Source: a virus. Taken from it: a stretch of DNA of 21,542 nt. The stretch is from IMG/VR virus record IMGVR_UViG_3300020202_000220, positions 1 to 21,542 of that record; one strand, 5' to 3'. The notes under the pieces were generated by a model. The model saw only the letters and a program-made list of their open reading frames with translations. It was not told the origin of the DNA and did no database searches. Positions 1 through 5,893 of this stretch are shown here, in pieces; the stretch's first letter is position 1; the number at the start of each line of letters is the position of its first letter. Made by a program: the position numbers and the translations under genes.

Positions 1-148
1 TCAGGCGACGTGCCTCGACCGCTTCGGAGATGAGGTTCTCCGCTGCTTCGCTCGCGTTGCGCCCGGCACCGTGGGCCTGCTCTTCTGCGACAAGCTGCTT
101 AATCCGTGGATTGCGAATCTGGATTGCCGACTGAACAGCCTCAGGCAT
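1..148 (-). CDS. VapB/RHH-type antitoxin, N-terminal part (runs off left edge)
   Basis: Reading leftwards from the ATG at 148 gives 49 codons that stay open to the window edge. The product begins MPEAVQSAIQIRNPRIKQLV, followed by a charged helical stretch (AEEQAHGAGRNASEAAENLI). A short beta segment of the type 'IQIRNPRI', then two helices, is the pattern of small ribbon-helix-helix antitoxins of the VapB type, which neutralise a PIN-domain RNase encoded just downstream; that toxin would lie outside this window. The start is well supported: AAGGAG sits five bases before the ATG, and a promoter-like TTGCAA/TAGGAT pair lies further upstream. A longer reading in another frame (1-204) is Arg/Ser-rich and has no ribosome site, so it was set aside. 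The family is inferred from pattern only. Confidence 0.6.
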   Translation of the reverse strand, partial: MPEAVQSAIQIRNPRIKQLVAEEQAHGAGRNASEAAENLISEAVEARRL

Positions 149-175
149 AGCAACTCCTTAAATCGTCTGTGAATC

Positions 176-204
176 ATCCTATCGTCATTCGTGCATCGTT
201 GCAA
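176..204 (-). promoter_or_regulatory. Promoter for the antitoxin-like gene
   Basis: On the minus strand a -35-like TTGCAA (204-199) is followed after exactly 17 bases by a -10-like TAGGAT (181-176). A transcript would start near 170 and carry AAGGAG before the ATG at 148. The region also lies between divergent genes (148 minus, 232 plus). Assigned by eye from the sigma70-type consensus. Confidence 0.4.
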
Positions 205-231
205 CAGTAATAAATCATCGGCAACTCAAAT

Positions 232-663
232 ATGACGCATGCCCTTGGCATTTGTGGCGAATGGGGTTACGAATCGCCCGTGCGCCCGGTGGCGAAAATT
301 CTTCAAAAATTGATGTGCGAAAAGAAGGTCGGAATCAAAGACCTGATGCGCCTAACAGGCACTTCCCGGCCAACCGTGTCGCGGCATGTCAACGACGTGA
401 CCGAACCCGACCTCGAACAACGAGAGGCGTACGCCAAGGCCCTTGGCTTGGCACCTGCGGAATTTGAGCGGCTATGGCAGCAGGAGCAGGCCGGTGCTTC
501 TGATGGTCGGCTGAGTCCTGAAGTGTACGCGATTCTAAAGCGTCGGGCAGATAAGCTGGCGTTGTCGGTGGATGATTACGTCAAGCGGCTCATACGTCCA
601 AGTTCGCAAGCTGCTCGACGCCGTGGCCGGAGAGCGAAAGGCGACCAAGAACCGGAGGACTAA
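232..663 (+). CDS. HTH (XRE-type) transcriptional regulator with possible C-terminal RHH segment
   Basis: A 143-residue protein. Residues about 20-82 form a helix-turn-helix domain: VGIKDLMRLTGTSRPTVSRH is a clear recognition-helix region, followed by the 'YAKALGLAPAEFERLW' type of helix common in phage and TA repressors. Residues about 94-123 (SPEVYAILKRRADKLALSVD and onward) resemble a ribbon-helix-helix or CopG segment, and the tail is very basic. It probably binds operators in this island. The start is uncertain: the ATG at 232 has no ribosome site, and an in-frame GTG at 280 would keep the whole HTH. The gene ends tail-to-tail with the ImmA-like gene, overlapping it by 74 bases. HTH repressor plus ImmA/IrrE metallopeptidase is the regulator/antirepressor pairing known from mobile elements, though there the two genes are normally co-oriented. 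Confidence 0.7.
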   Translation: MTHALGICGEWGYESPVRPVAKILQKLMCEKKVGIKDLMRLTGTSRPTVSRHVNDVTEPDLEQREAYAKALGLAPAEFERLWQQEQAGASDGRLSPEVYAILKRRADKLALSVDDYVKRLIRPSSQAARRRGRRAKGDQEPED

Positions 664-1207
664 GAATCTCACCCGTGGGAATGCCCAAGGTGGTAACGGC
701 CTCGCGCCAGACCACGTCATGACCGCAGAAGTCGCATCCTCCCTTTCGCCACGCCGCCAGCCTCTGGTGCTCGGCATCAAACTCAGCGGGACCGGTTTGG
801 AGCGGGTGATTGAGATATCCGTTGCAGCGCGGGCACTGCGCCGATCTCGGTGGCGACGGCGACTGGCGAGGCGCAGCAGCCGTAAAGTTGACTACGCCAT
901 CCTCGTCCAAGCGCATCAACGCGGCCTCCCCACCATTGCGCTCAATCTGCCGCCACACGTCGATCGTGAAGGTCGCCACTTGGTTGGCATCAGCTTCGTC
1001 GTCGACAGGCCGGCCCATGTCGTGTTGCCAGGCGTGGCGCAGCTCATGAACCAGCAGGAAGAGTCGTCTGCGAAGCTGTACGCTGGAGTCAATCCAGATA
1101 GATCGGTCTGCCCAGTCGCACAACCCGTCGCACGCCACACCGTCGGCGTCCACCAGTCCACGCTTAATTCTCAGCCGATATTCCCAGGGACCCACCTTGA
1201 AGCGCAT
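590..1207 (-). CDS. ImmA/IrrE-like zinc metallopeptidase with zinc ribbon
   Basis: A 205-residue protein. HELRH at residues 54-58 is an HExxH zinc-protease motif inside a hydrophobic helix (FLLVHELRHAWQ), and E71 or nearby Asp residues are plausible third ligands, as in ImmA/IrrE peptidases that cleave phage-type repressors. The C-terminal half carries two Cys pairs, CPRC at 125-128 and CDFC at 158-161, that look like one zinc ribbon; this addition is not part of the minimal ImmA fold. The ATG at 1207 has a GGAG eight bases upstream. The gene converges on the HTH regulator at 232-663, which is a natural candidate substrate. Catalytic class is likely; the target is inference. A SprT-like or other metallopeptidase is the main alternative. 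Confidence 0.65.
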   Translation of the reverse strand: MRFKVGPWEYRLRIKRGLVDADGVACDGLCDWADRSIWIDSSVQLRRRLFLLVHELRHAWQHDMGRPVDDEADANQVATFTIDVWRQIERNGGEAALMRLDEDGVVNFTAAAPRQSPSPPRSAQCPRCNGYLNHPLQTGPAEFDAEHQRLAAWRKGGCDFCGHDVVWREAVTTLGIPTGEILSPPVLGRLSLSGHGVEQLANLDV

Positions 1208-1221
1208 CGGAGTGTCTCCGA
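1207..1221. promoter_or_regulatory. Inverted repeat over the metallopeptidase ribosome-binding site
   Basis: TCGGAG-TGT-CTCCGA is a perfect 6-bp inverted repeat that begins at the first base of the ATG on the minus strand and contains the GGAG ribosome site. It could act as an operator half-site pair or as an RNA hairpin hiding the ribosome site. Only the symmetry is seen; the role is inferred. Confidence 0.3.
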
Positions 1222-1350
1222 CGTTGCCTCCCTCCCTGAAGTGTTTGAGGCGATCGCCCTACCGCCCGATCCGTTCGGCGCGACAGTCTACCCGCCCCAA
1301 GACCCGATACCAAACATAAACCGTACTCTTACGTTTAACGGACGGCGAAC

Positions 1351-1971
1351 ATGAGCGACAAGCCACCGCAGCCCAGCCCCGGTCCATCGGCTACTACCTG
1401 GATCATCGACGGCGCCGATGAGCGGACGGGTGAGGACGTGCGGGTGCGGGTGTCGGCCGAGAGTCGCTCAGCCGCGCTGCGGGAGGCACAGAAGCGGCGC
1501 ATCCTCGTAGCGTCCATCTCCCCGGCTGTGGACGATACCCTGAGCTACGCCGCGCAAGCCGATCTGCACCAGCGCCGACGTCGCGCCCCGCCGTCCTACG
1601 GCGGACTAACGATTGCCTCCACGGTCATAGGGATTATCGCCGGGCTCTATTACGGGGGCGGTGCCGTGCTGCTGGTGTTGTCGCTGATCAGGATGGCGCG
1701 GTTGCCGATAGAGAGATCGCCCGAGGACACGGTAATGGCACTTGGTTCCCTGATGTTCGGCATAGTTTCGTTTGGCGCGGGCGCGGTGTTTCATGGCATA
1801 GCAGCCGCATGCGTCGCTTTGCGCGACATGGCACGCAATTCCTGGCGCGACGCCGATGCGTCAGAGCACAGCGCCGACGCGAGCACTCGGATGCTTGAGC
1901 AGCTTGCGTGGGCAAACCAGGCCAGCGCGTCGTCGGCCACACCGAAGGGCCGCAGCGTCGCCAGTCGATGA
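1351..1971 (+). CDS. Membrane protein with N-terminal GspF/T2SS-like cytosolic domain
   Basis: A 206-residue protein. Residues about 15-58 (WIIDGADERTGEDVRVRV, then ESRSAALREAQKRRILVASI) follow the 'modified molecule, A-x-S-x-x-A-A-x-x-L-x-x-x-G-I' pattern seen at the N-terminus of type II secretion GspF proteins and in many stand-alone membrane proteins. Two hydrophobic segments follow, at about 84-112 and 128-156, with a basic loop between them (RMARLPIER) and an Arg-rich stretch before the first. The C-terminus is polar, Ala/Ser-rich and probably disordered. No catalytic motif is visible and I do not assign a function. The next gene starts 19 bases downstream on the same strand, so the two are probably cotranscribed. 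The ATG at 1351 has no strong ribosome site. Confidence 0.55.
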   Translation: MSDKPPQPSPGPSATTWIIDGADERTGEDVRVRVSAESRSAALREAQKRRILVASISPAVDDTLSYAAQADLHQRRRRAPPSYGGLTIASTVIGIIAGLYYGGGAVLLVLSLIRMARLPIERSPEDTVMALGSLMFGIVSFGAGAVFHGIAAACVALRDMARNSWRDADASEHSADASTRMLEQLAWANQASASSATPKGRSVASR

Positions 1972-1990
1972 CAGCGCGGAGGTCATCCCC

Positions 1991-2227
1991 ATGACAGACA
2001 TGGATAAGTTCATCTGGATGATCGGCATTTTGCTGGCCATAGGCCACTCCGTCGTGCAGGTGCTTCTGGTCATCGCGATCTTTGCCATCCAGCGGAACAC
2101 CCGCCGCACCGCCGAAGCGCTTGAATATCTCGTTGACGCTCACGAAGACGCCCGCACCGGCGCTCAGCCTGCGGCGTCACGGCGAGCATCGCGGCGGGCT
2201 GCGGACTGGCCGGGGATCGTCGAATGA
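1991..2227 (+). CDS. Small single-TM protein
   Basis: A 78-residue protein starting MTDMDKFIWMIGILLAIGHS. The ATG at 1991 was chosen because GGAGGT lies about seven bases upstream; the longer reading starting at 1856 overlaps the preceding gene and is Arg-rich. One hydrophobic helix (about residues 7-34) is followed by a charged segment (NTRRTAEALEYLVDAHEDAR) and a basic tail. It sits directly behind the membrane protein at 1351-1971 and overlaps the minus-strand SLATT-like gene tail-to-tail by 51 bases. A holin-like role is possible from size alone, but nothing in the sequence proves it and no endolysin is near. Confidence 0.5.
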   Translation: MTDMDKFIWMIGILLAIGHSVVQVLLVIAIFAIQRNTRRTAEALEYLVDAHEDARTGAQPAASRRASRRAADWPGIVE

Positions 2228-2569
2228 GGGCGTGGGGGGCGAAAGCGAATCGGCAGCCCAGAGCTTGCTGTAGTGCTCGATCTTCTTCGACCAGTTGAGG
2301 ATCGGCTTGAGGACGCCAAGCACGGCAGCTATCAGGGCGAGCGTGGCGATGACCACCTTGCCGAACCCGGTGTTCCAGATCGGAAGCGCCAGCAACGTGG
2401 CCGAGGTGCCGAGGGCAATGCCGACCTCCATTGCCAGGTTCCGACGCTGGTAGGACGCGAGGCGGGACCCGTAATACTTCATGTGCATCCGCACGTCCCG
2501 GTGGGTGTCGTAAACCGACCGGACCTCCGCGAATTCATCCTGTGGTAGCGGCCCTTCAACGTTGGTCAT
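2177..2569 (-). CDS. SLATT-like two-TM protein
   Basis: A 130-residue protein. A charged N-terminal helix (about 10-45, ending KYYGSRLASYQRRNLA) is followed by two transmembrane helices with a short turn (46-64 and 71-90), then a polar helix (LNWSKKIEHYSKLWAADSL). This helix-TM-TM-helix plan is that of SLATT domains, two-TM membrane effectors predicted to pair with SLOG/SMODS nucleotide-signalling proteins; a SLOG-family (DprA/Smf) gene lies 2.6 kb away. The C-terminal helix stops early in a Pro/Ser/Arg-rich tail, so the copy may be truncated. The ATG at 2569 has a GAGG upstream; a longer start reaching 2665 adds an Arg-rich stretch and was not used. Family assignment is by topology only; a generic small phage membrane protein is the alternative. 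Confidence 0.4.
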   Translation of the reverse strand: MTNVEGPLPQDEFAEVRSVYDTHRDVRMHMKYYGSRLASYQRRNLAMEVGIALGTSATLLALPIWNTGFGKVVIATLALIAAVLGVLKPILNWSKKIEHYSKLWAADSLSPPTPSFDDPRPVRSPPRCSP

Positions 2570-2665
2570 GGTGAGCAACCTCAGCGCCGGCGTCATTGTA
2601 CCCCGGCTTGGTCGATGGGTGCGACTTCGCGCTGTCGAGGCGGCAAAGAGATTCAAGCCCGACAC

Positions 2666-2911
2666 TCACTGGCTCTTTCTGTCTGTCCTGGCCGTCCTGC
2701 CGACGCCAGAGCCAACGGCGAGGTAATGCAGCTCGACGCTGAGGGCGTGCGTGGCGTCGTGCGCTTCCTTGACGAGCCGGTATACAGAATCGACCGACGC
2801 GAATCCCCGCAGGTCCATTCGACCACGCAGCAGGCCAAGGAAGCGAAGATAGCGTCCAACGACGGCCTGGAGGGCGCGGACCTGCTCGGGCGTGAGGTCG
2901 TCGCTGGTCAT
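2666..2911 (-). CDS. Small conserved hypothetical protein (planctomycete-type)
   Basis: An 81-residue, mostly helical soluble protein starting MTSDDLTPEQVRALQAVVGR and containing LRFLGLLRGRMDLRGF and VYRLVKEAHDATHALSVELH. From memory this resembles small proteins common in planctomycete genomes ('LTPEQ...Y...L..RM..RGF..D..Y..V..A.DA.HAL.VELHY'); no function is known to me. No convincing ribosome site precedes the ATG, and a TTG twelve bases earlier (2923) is the alternative start. It lies 96 bases ahead of the SLATT-like gene on the same strand and could be cotranscribed with it. Confidence 0.5.
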   Translation of the reverse strand: MTSDDLTPEQVRALQAVVGRYLRFLGLLRGRMDLRGFASVDSVYRLVKEAHDATHALSVELHYLAVGSGVGRTARTDRKSQ

Positions 2912-3039
2912 CGGGGGCAGCAAGGTAGGACGCGGACGTGGGTTTGAGGAAGCCCATGCCGCTGCGGATTCGATTGCTCGTCATCAGACCGAAGCGTTTG
3001 TTCCCGGTCCCACTCACCCAACGACGCTAAAGGACTTGC

Positions 3040-3064
3040 GCATCTTCGATTAAATCGAAGATGC
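3040..3064. repeat. Hairpin repeat unit 1
   Basis: Perfect inverted repeat with arms GCATCTTCGAT / ATCGAAGATGC and a 3-base loop. It is preceded by the box GACTTGCG at 3033-3040. Shares its 10-base arm core GCATCTTCGA with units 2 and 3. Confidence 0.75.
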
Positions 3065-3118
3065 CTAGTGCCGTCAGCACAACGACTTACGAATTTGGGG
3101 GCGCGCGCCCGTCGATTG

Positions 3119-3147
3119 GCGCATCTTCGAGAAAATCGAAGATGCGC
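3119..3147. repeat. Hairpin repeat unit 2
   Basis: Perfect inverted repeat with arms GCGCATCTTCGA / TCGAAGATGCGC and loop GAAAA. Its GACTTACG box lies further upstream (3084-3091), separated by a spacer containing the palindrome GGGCGCGCGCCC (3099-3110). Confidence 0.75.
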
Positions 3148-3170
3148 GGTGTGCATTTACGAGACTTACG

Positions 3171-3198
3171 TCGCATCTTCGACCAGTCGAAGATGCGA
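3171..3198. repeat. Hairpin repeat unit 3
   Basis: Perfect inverted repeat with 12-base arms TCGCATCTTCGA / TCGAAGATGCGA and loop CCAG. Its GACTTACG box (3163-3170) directly abuts the hairpin. The loop and flanks differ from units 1 and 2 while the stem is kept, which indicates selection on pairing or common origin. Confidence 0.75.
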
Positions 3199-3224
3199 AC
3201 TATTGGCGGAGTCAACACTTAGTA

Positions 3225-3248
3225 AAAAACGACCTGTTTTTGGTCGTT
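3225..3248 (-). terminator. Possible Rho-independent terminator of the TA operon
   Basis: On the minus strand AACGACC pairs with GGTCGTT across a 7-base A-rich loop (arms 3248-3242 and 3234-3228) and runs into a T-tract (the stem's last two T plus TTTT... to about 3224). It would terminate transcripts of the minus-strand operon ending at 3649, although 400 bases downstream of the last stop codon. It is a rather AT-moderate stem, so efficiency is uncertain. Confidence 0.45.
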
Positions 3249-3300
3249 CGTAAGTCACAGAGCCGAGACGTCATTTCAGTCTGCTAAAGCACGTCGGGAG

Positions 3301-3332
3301 CTGTTTCGGTCTGCCGCGCCAGACTGAAACAG
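3301..3332. repeat. Long hairpin with 13-bp arms
   Basis: CTGTTTCGGTCTG pairs with CAGACTGAAACAG around a 6-base loop; the only mismatch is G-T, which is a G-U wobble in one RNA sense. A direct copy of the arm core, TTTCAGTCTG, occurs just upstream at about 3274-3283. No T-tract follows, so it is not a standard terminator. Confidence 0.55.
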
Positions 3333-3648
3333 GCGGTTGTACGCGCCGAAGCTGGTGCCATAAGTCGTTTGCCTGTCATGACTACGCGTCTGCACGTGCT
3401 TAGGCGCTTCGTGCTACGCGCCTGCTACGGATAGCAAGGGGAAGGGAAGCCCCAATATGGCTCGCAGAATGATCAGGCACCGTCCGATTGTCTCGCCCAC
3501 CTCATGGCCGCGCGGCCCGCCAACCGCCCGTTGCACGGGGGGCATGCGCTCGAGGACCAAGCCCAGATTGACAAGTGACTTAAGCGGTCCAACCCCCGGA
3601 TATTCCTCAAAACGCGTAGCGCGACCGGAGACAAATCCTTCGAGTCGG

Positions 3649-4005
3649 CTATTCGGTCTCGTCCTCTGGCTTGGGGTAGTGATTGATCGCCTTGGACATT
3701 GCATCAATCAGGCTGCGGACATGGCTTTCCGCCGTCTGAATCCGGCATGCCTCCAGCAATGCGGTGGCGGTGCTCGTATAAAACCGAATCATCACAACTG
3801 CCGGGTCACTCCTAACGAAGATACTTGCGGTGTCTACCCAGACCGTTGGCAGTGCCGGGTTGTCCATCGGTGGCAGTTTGCTCGTTTCGACTCGGATCGT
3901 ACCCCTAAGCAAACCGCGCTGACGGTACGCCGGGGCCGGAGCTGGCCGTGTAGGTGTGGAATCCCGCGCCGCCCGTTGAAAATACCTTGATTTCTTGTTT
4001 GCCAT
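3649..4005 (-). CDS. DUF3467-like small protein, third gene of the TA operon
   Basis: A 118-residue protein with a basic, Pro-rich N-terminal 45 residues and a compact C-terminal domain (TVWVDTASIFVRSDPAVVMI, then ALLEACRIQTAESHVRSLID and AMSKAINHYP). This order of beta strands followed by 'A-x-x-H-x-x-x-L-x-x-A-x-x-x-x-I-x-x-Y' resembles DUF3467 proteins, whose role is unknown. The ATG at 4005 has AGGAAG seven bases before it. It overlaps the 3' end of the antitoxin gene by 101 bases in another frame, so the region codes twice and translation is very likely coupled. It could be a third TA component or simply a passenger. Confidence 0.5.
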   Translation of the reverse strand: MANKKSRYFQRAARDSTPTRPAPAPAYRQRGLLRGTIRVETSKLPPMDNPALPTVWVDTASIFVRSDPAVVMIRFYTSTATALLEACRIQTAESHVRSLIDAMSKAINHYPKPEDETE

Positions 4006-4336
4006 TGCTGACTTCCTGATTCGTGATCTTGCCGGGACTCGTTACCGTGAAAATGATCCCGTTCGCAGGCACTTCCACCAGCTTCGCCTTGATCCCCAGT
4101 GCGTGAAGGATTCGTCCCGCACTCTCAAATGTGCAGTTCTGAGCAGCATGGGTTATCCTCGTCAGGAATGGACTCTTCATGCCGGCTGCAGCGGCAAGTC
4201 GCGTCTGGGTCCAGTTCTTTCCGTCAAGATGCCGGAGAATGATCTCTGCTAGGTCTAAGCGGAGATCAAGCCCGACACTCTCCGGTTGCTTTTCCAGCTC
4301 TGCCAAGTCATTGAGAAAGTCTTGGAAACCCGTCAT
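3905..4336 (-). CDS. HigA-like antitoxin (XRE HTH)
   Basis: A 143-residue protein. Residues about 24-83 form an XRE helix-turn-helix (LAEIILRHLDGKNWTQTRLA, then AAAGMKSPFLTRITHAAQNC, then 'ESAGRILHALGI'), the DNA-binding half of HigA/HipB-type antitoxins. The C-terminal part (about 85-143) is beta-rich and Gly/Ser-rich; its last third is dual-coding with the next gene. It starts 29 bases inside the end of the toxin gene, in the toxin-first order typical of higBA operons. It should bind the toxin and repress the shared promoter, where a 16-bp palindrome overlaps the -10 box. An unlinked XRE regulator is the alternative. Confidence 0.72.
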   Translation of the reverse strand: MTGFQDFLNDLAELEKQPESVGLDLRLDLAEIILRHLDGKNWTQTRLAAAAGMKSPFLTRITHAAQNCTFESAGRILHALGIKAKLVEVPANGIIFTVTSPGKITNQEVSNGKQEIKVFSTGGAGFHTYTASSGPGVPSARFA

Positions 4337-4733
4337 CGGTTACCTTCCTCCAATCATGCTCCTGCTTCACGCGGGCCACCTCGTTAATCCGCGCTCGTTC
4401 CTTCGCGGACAACCCTTGACCGGACTTGTGAAAGGCGTCAATCGCGATGAACTCTGTTGTGCCTTTGCCGTCCTCGTAAAACCCGATGATCCTGAACTTA
4501 CTATCCACAAAGCCGATCCTATAAACGCCGTTCCATTCGTGTCTCACCGGCGGGTGGTCGCCCCGCTCGTGCAACGCAAACCCGTTTGCCACCAGTCGCT
4601 TCATTTTCTTCCAGAACGCCCCGTTCGGGTCACCGCGCCGCCGAAAGCGAGCCAGCTCTCTAGCCGTCTGATCAGACAACCAGAGTCGCGTCTTGGGCGC
4701 GACCTCGAACCGGATTTCCCGGACTCGGTGCAT
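4308..4733 (-). CDS. HigB/RelE-like toxin (phage Gp49-like family)
   Basis: A 141-residue basic protein. Residues about 20-105 carry the RelE-fold pattern of the HigB/Gp49 branch: FWKKMKRLVANGFALHERGD, then 'VRHEWNGVYRIGFVDSKFRI', then 'EFIAIDAFHKSGQGLSAKER' with the characteristic F-x-K-x-x-Q-x-x-x-x-x-E/K helix. Such toxins cleave mRNA on the ribosome. The C-terminal tail (about 112-141) is polar. The ATG at 4733 is the first possible start, because a TAA lies two codons upstream in frame, and it sits about eight bases after a good -10 box, so the mRNA may be leaderless. First gene of a three-gene operon with the antitoxin and the DUF3467-like protein. Confidence 0.72.
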   Translation of the reverse strand: MHRVREIRFEVAPKTRLWLSDQTARELARFRRRGDPNGAFWKKMKRLVANGFALHERGDHPPVRHEWNGVYRIGFVDSKFRIIGFYEDGKGTTEFIAIDAFHKSGQGLSAKERARINEVARVKQEHDWRKVTDDGFPRLSQ

Positions 4734-4736
4734 AGC

Positions 4737-4769
4737 TTAACTTATAAGTTAATTCTCGTCAAATGCAAA
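4737..4769 (-). promoter_or_regulatory. TA promoter with 16-bp palindromic operator
   Basis: TTAACTTATAAGTTAA (4737-4752) is a perfect 16-bp palindrome ending four bases before the toxin ATG. On the minus strand it contains TATAAG (4746-4741), one base from a consensus -10, and 17 bases upstream is TTTGCA (4769-4764) as a -35. Initiation would fall at about 4734, right at the start codon. An operator over the -10 box fits antitoxin autorepression. Confidence 0.6.
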
Positions 4770-4825
4770 GCGCGGCGTGCAGACTGTCAGACTCAACCAG
4801 TACGCCAGCTGACGAGGAAGCGACG

Positions 4826-5095
4826 GTGACTCGTGAAGACTCCTGGCAGGTCGATGGCGTGACGCGGGCGCTGCTGCGGCAGGTGTCGAGCCTTGGCTAC
4901 ACCGTGAGCGTATTCCGCTTCCCACGGTCATTGCTCGGCGCACTTGGCAGCGTTGAGATGCACGCGCTTGACCTTTCGACCGACCCGCCGACGCAGCATG
5001 TGGCGCGCGTGGTCGAGGGGGAGGCGGGGGACCCGGAGTATCGGTGTGCGTGCCTGCTGGCCAGGATGGTCGGGATCGAGCTGCGGGACGGGTGA
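4826..5095 (+). CDS. Small conserved hypothetical protein
   Basis: An 89-residue protein starting at GTG 4826, which has GAGGAAG about six bases upstream; the ATG at 4763 lies in frame but has no ribosome site and adds a low-complexity Ser/Thr stretch. The sequence (ALLRQVSSLGYTVSVFRF, then GSVEMHALDLSTDPPTQHVA, then 'RCACLLARMVGIELRDG') looks like a small alpha/beta fold. From memory similar short proteins with 'EMHAVDLS-DPP-QHVARV' occur in planctomycetes without known function. It lies 102 bases ahead of the DprA-like gene on the same strand, so cotranscription is possible. Confidence 0.55.
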   Translation: MTREDSWQVDGVTRALLRQVSSLGYTVSVFRFPRSLLGALGSVEMHALDLSTDPPTQHVARVVEGEAGDPEYRCACLLARMVGIELRDG

Positions 5096-5197
5096 GGATG
5101 GCCTGCCTGACGCTTCCAAAGAAACTTGCGAAGCTCCCGGTGCTTGGAAAGTTTTGGCCCTGAATGTTGGGAAGCGCCTCCGGCGGATACACTTTCA

Positions 5198-5893
5198 ATG
5201 GCGATGGAGTTCATCCAACTCACACCCGAAGACCTGATCGGCCCATTGAACGACGTTGAGGCCAAGAATGCGCCCAAGGTGCTTTTCGCCGCCGGCCGGG
5301 TGGACATGTTCCGTGGCGCGCCGCGCGTGTCCATCGTAGGTTCACGCAAGGCATCAGCGGATGGGCTGCGGCGGGCTCGTCGCCTCAGCGGCCTATTGGC
5401 GGCTCGTGGCGTGGTCGTGGTGAGCGGGCTGGCCGAGGGTATCGATACCGCCGCCCACACAGCAGCGCTCGAAGCTGGGGGCAACACGGTCGCCGTGCTG
5501 GGCACGCCGCTGGACCAGGTGTATCCCAGGAGCAACGCCGCGCTTCAGGAGCGATTGATGCACGAACAGCTCGTCATCTCGCAGTTTCCTGTCGGGCGTC
5601 CGGTGCAGAAAGGCAATTTTCCAACGCGCAACCGAACAATGGCGCTGATCTCCGATGCCACCGTTATCGTCGAAGCCAGCGATTCAAGCGGGTCGCTGTC
5701 GCAGGGGTGGGAGGCGCTGAGACTGGGACGACCCCTCTTCATCGCCAACTCCGTTGTGGAGAATCCGCAGCTGTCCTGGCCGGAGAAGATGCTTGGGTAC
5801 GGGGCGCTTGTGCTGTCGGACGAAACACTCGAAGAGCTGTTAGCGCTCTTGCCAGAGCAGAGCACTGAATCGAATGGTGCCATCCTCTTCTAG
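5198..5893 (+). CDS. dprA: DprA/Smf-family (SLOG) protein, short form
   Basis: A 231-residue Rossmann-like protein of the DprA/Smf branch of the SLOG superfamily. Motifs in order from the chosen ATG at 5198: VSIVGSRKASADG (44-56), VVVSGLAEGIDTAAH (73-87), NTVAVLGTPLDQVYP (96-110), NFPTRNRTMALISDATVIVE (140-159) and SDSSGSLSQGWEALRLGRPL (161-180). Housekeeping DprA is longer, with an N-terminal SAM-like domain and often a C-terminal winged helix; here both are short or missing. It overlaps a phosphoribosyltransferase gene by 20 bases, so the two are coupled. That points to a nucleotide-based conflict cassette rather than competence, in which DprA loads RecA on single-stranded DNA. I recall DprA-PRTase pairs being listed among defence-associated systems but could not check. 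No clear ribosome site; a second ATG follows two codons later. Confidence 0.85.
   Translation: MAMEFIQLTPEDLIGPLNDVEAKNAPKVLFAAGRVDMFRGAPRVSIVGSRKASADGLRRARRLSGLLAARGVVVVSGLAEGIDTAAHTAALEAGGNTVAVLGTPLDQVYPRSNAALQERLMHEQLVISQFPVGRPVQKGNFPTRNRTMALISDATVIVEASDSSGSLSQGWEALRLGRPLFIANSVVENPQLSWPEKMLGYGALVLSDETLEELLALLPEQSTESNGAILF

Larger units (their letters stand above)
2912..3648. other. 737-base gene-poor stretch with several hairpins
   Basis: I find no convincing gene here. Two open frames cover part of it (3414-3707 minus, 3457-3990 plus), but both run into the DUF3467-like gene, lack ribosome sites and have Arg/Pro-rich composition, so I read them as chance. The region holds three near-identical hairpins with GACTTRCG boxes (3033-3198), an inverted GACTTACG box (3249-3256), a minus-strand terminator-like hairpin (3225-3248), a GC palindrome (3099-3110) and a 13-bp-arm hairpin (3301-3332). 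The density of structure suggests a non-coding RNA, a replication or regulatory locus, or the footprint of a small mobile repeat. Confidence 0.5.

Noticed and set aside
572-1354. 260-codon plus-strand open frame
   Set aside because: Mirror of the ImmA-like gene, which has HExxH and Cys pairs on the other strand.
1991-2569. Holin/antiholin lysis pair
   Set aside because: Two small membrane proteins overlap here, but on opposite strands and without an endolysin or spanin gene nearby.
3033-3198. CRISPR array
   Set aside because: Only three units with unequal spacing (81 and about 51 bases between centres), and each repeat is itself a full palindrome; no Cas genes.
3040-3198. LexA/SOS-type boxes
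   Set aside because: The arms (GCATCTTCGA) fit none of the LexA consensus sites I know, and they are longer than typical operators.
3414-3990. Two opposing open frames (3414-3707 minus, 3457-3990 plus)
   Set aside because: No ribosome site, no recognisable domain, both run into the DUF3467-like gene; kept only as possible decayed sequence.
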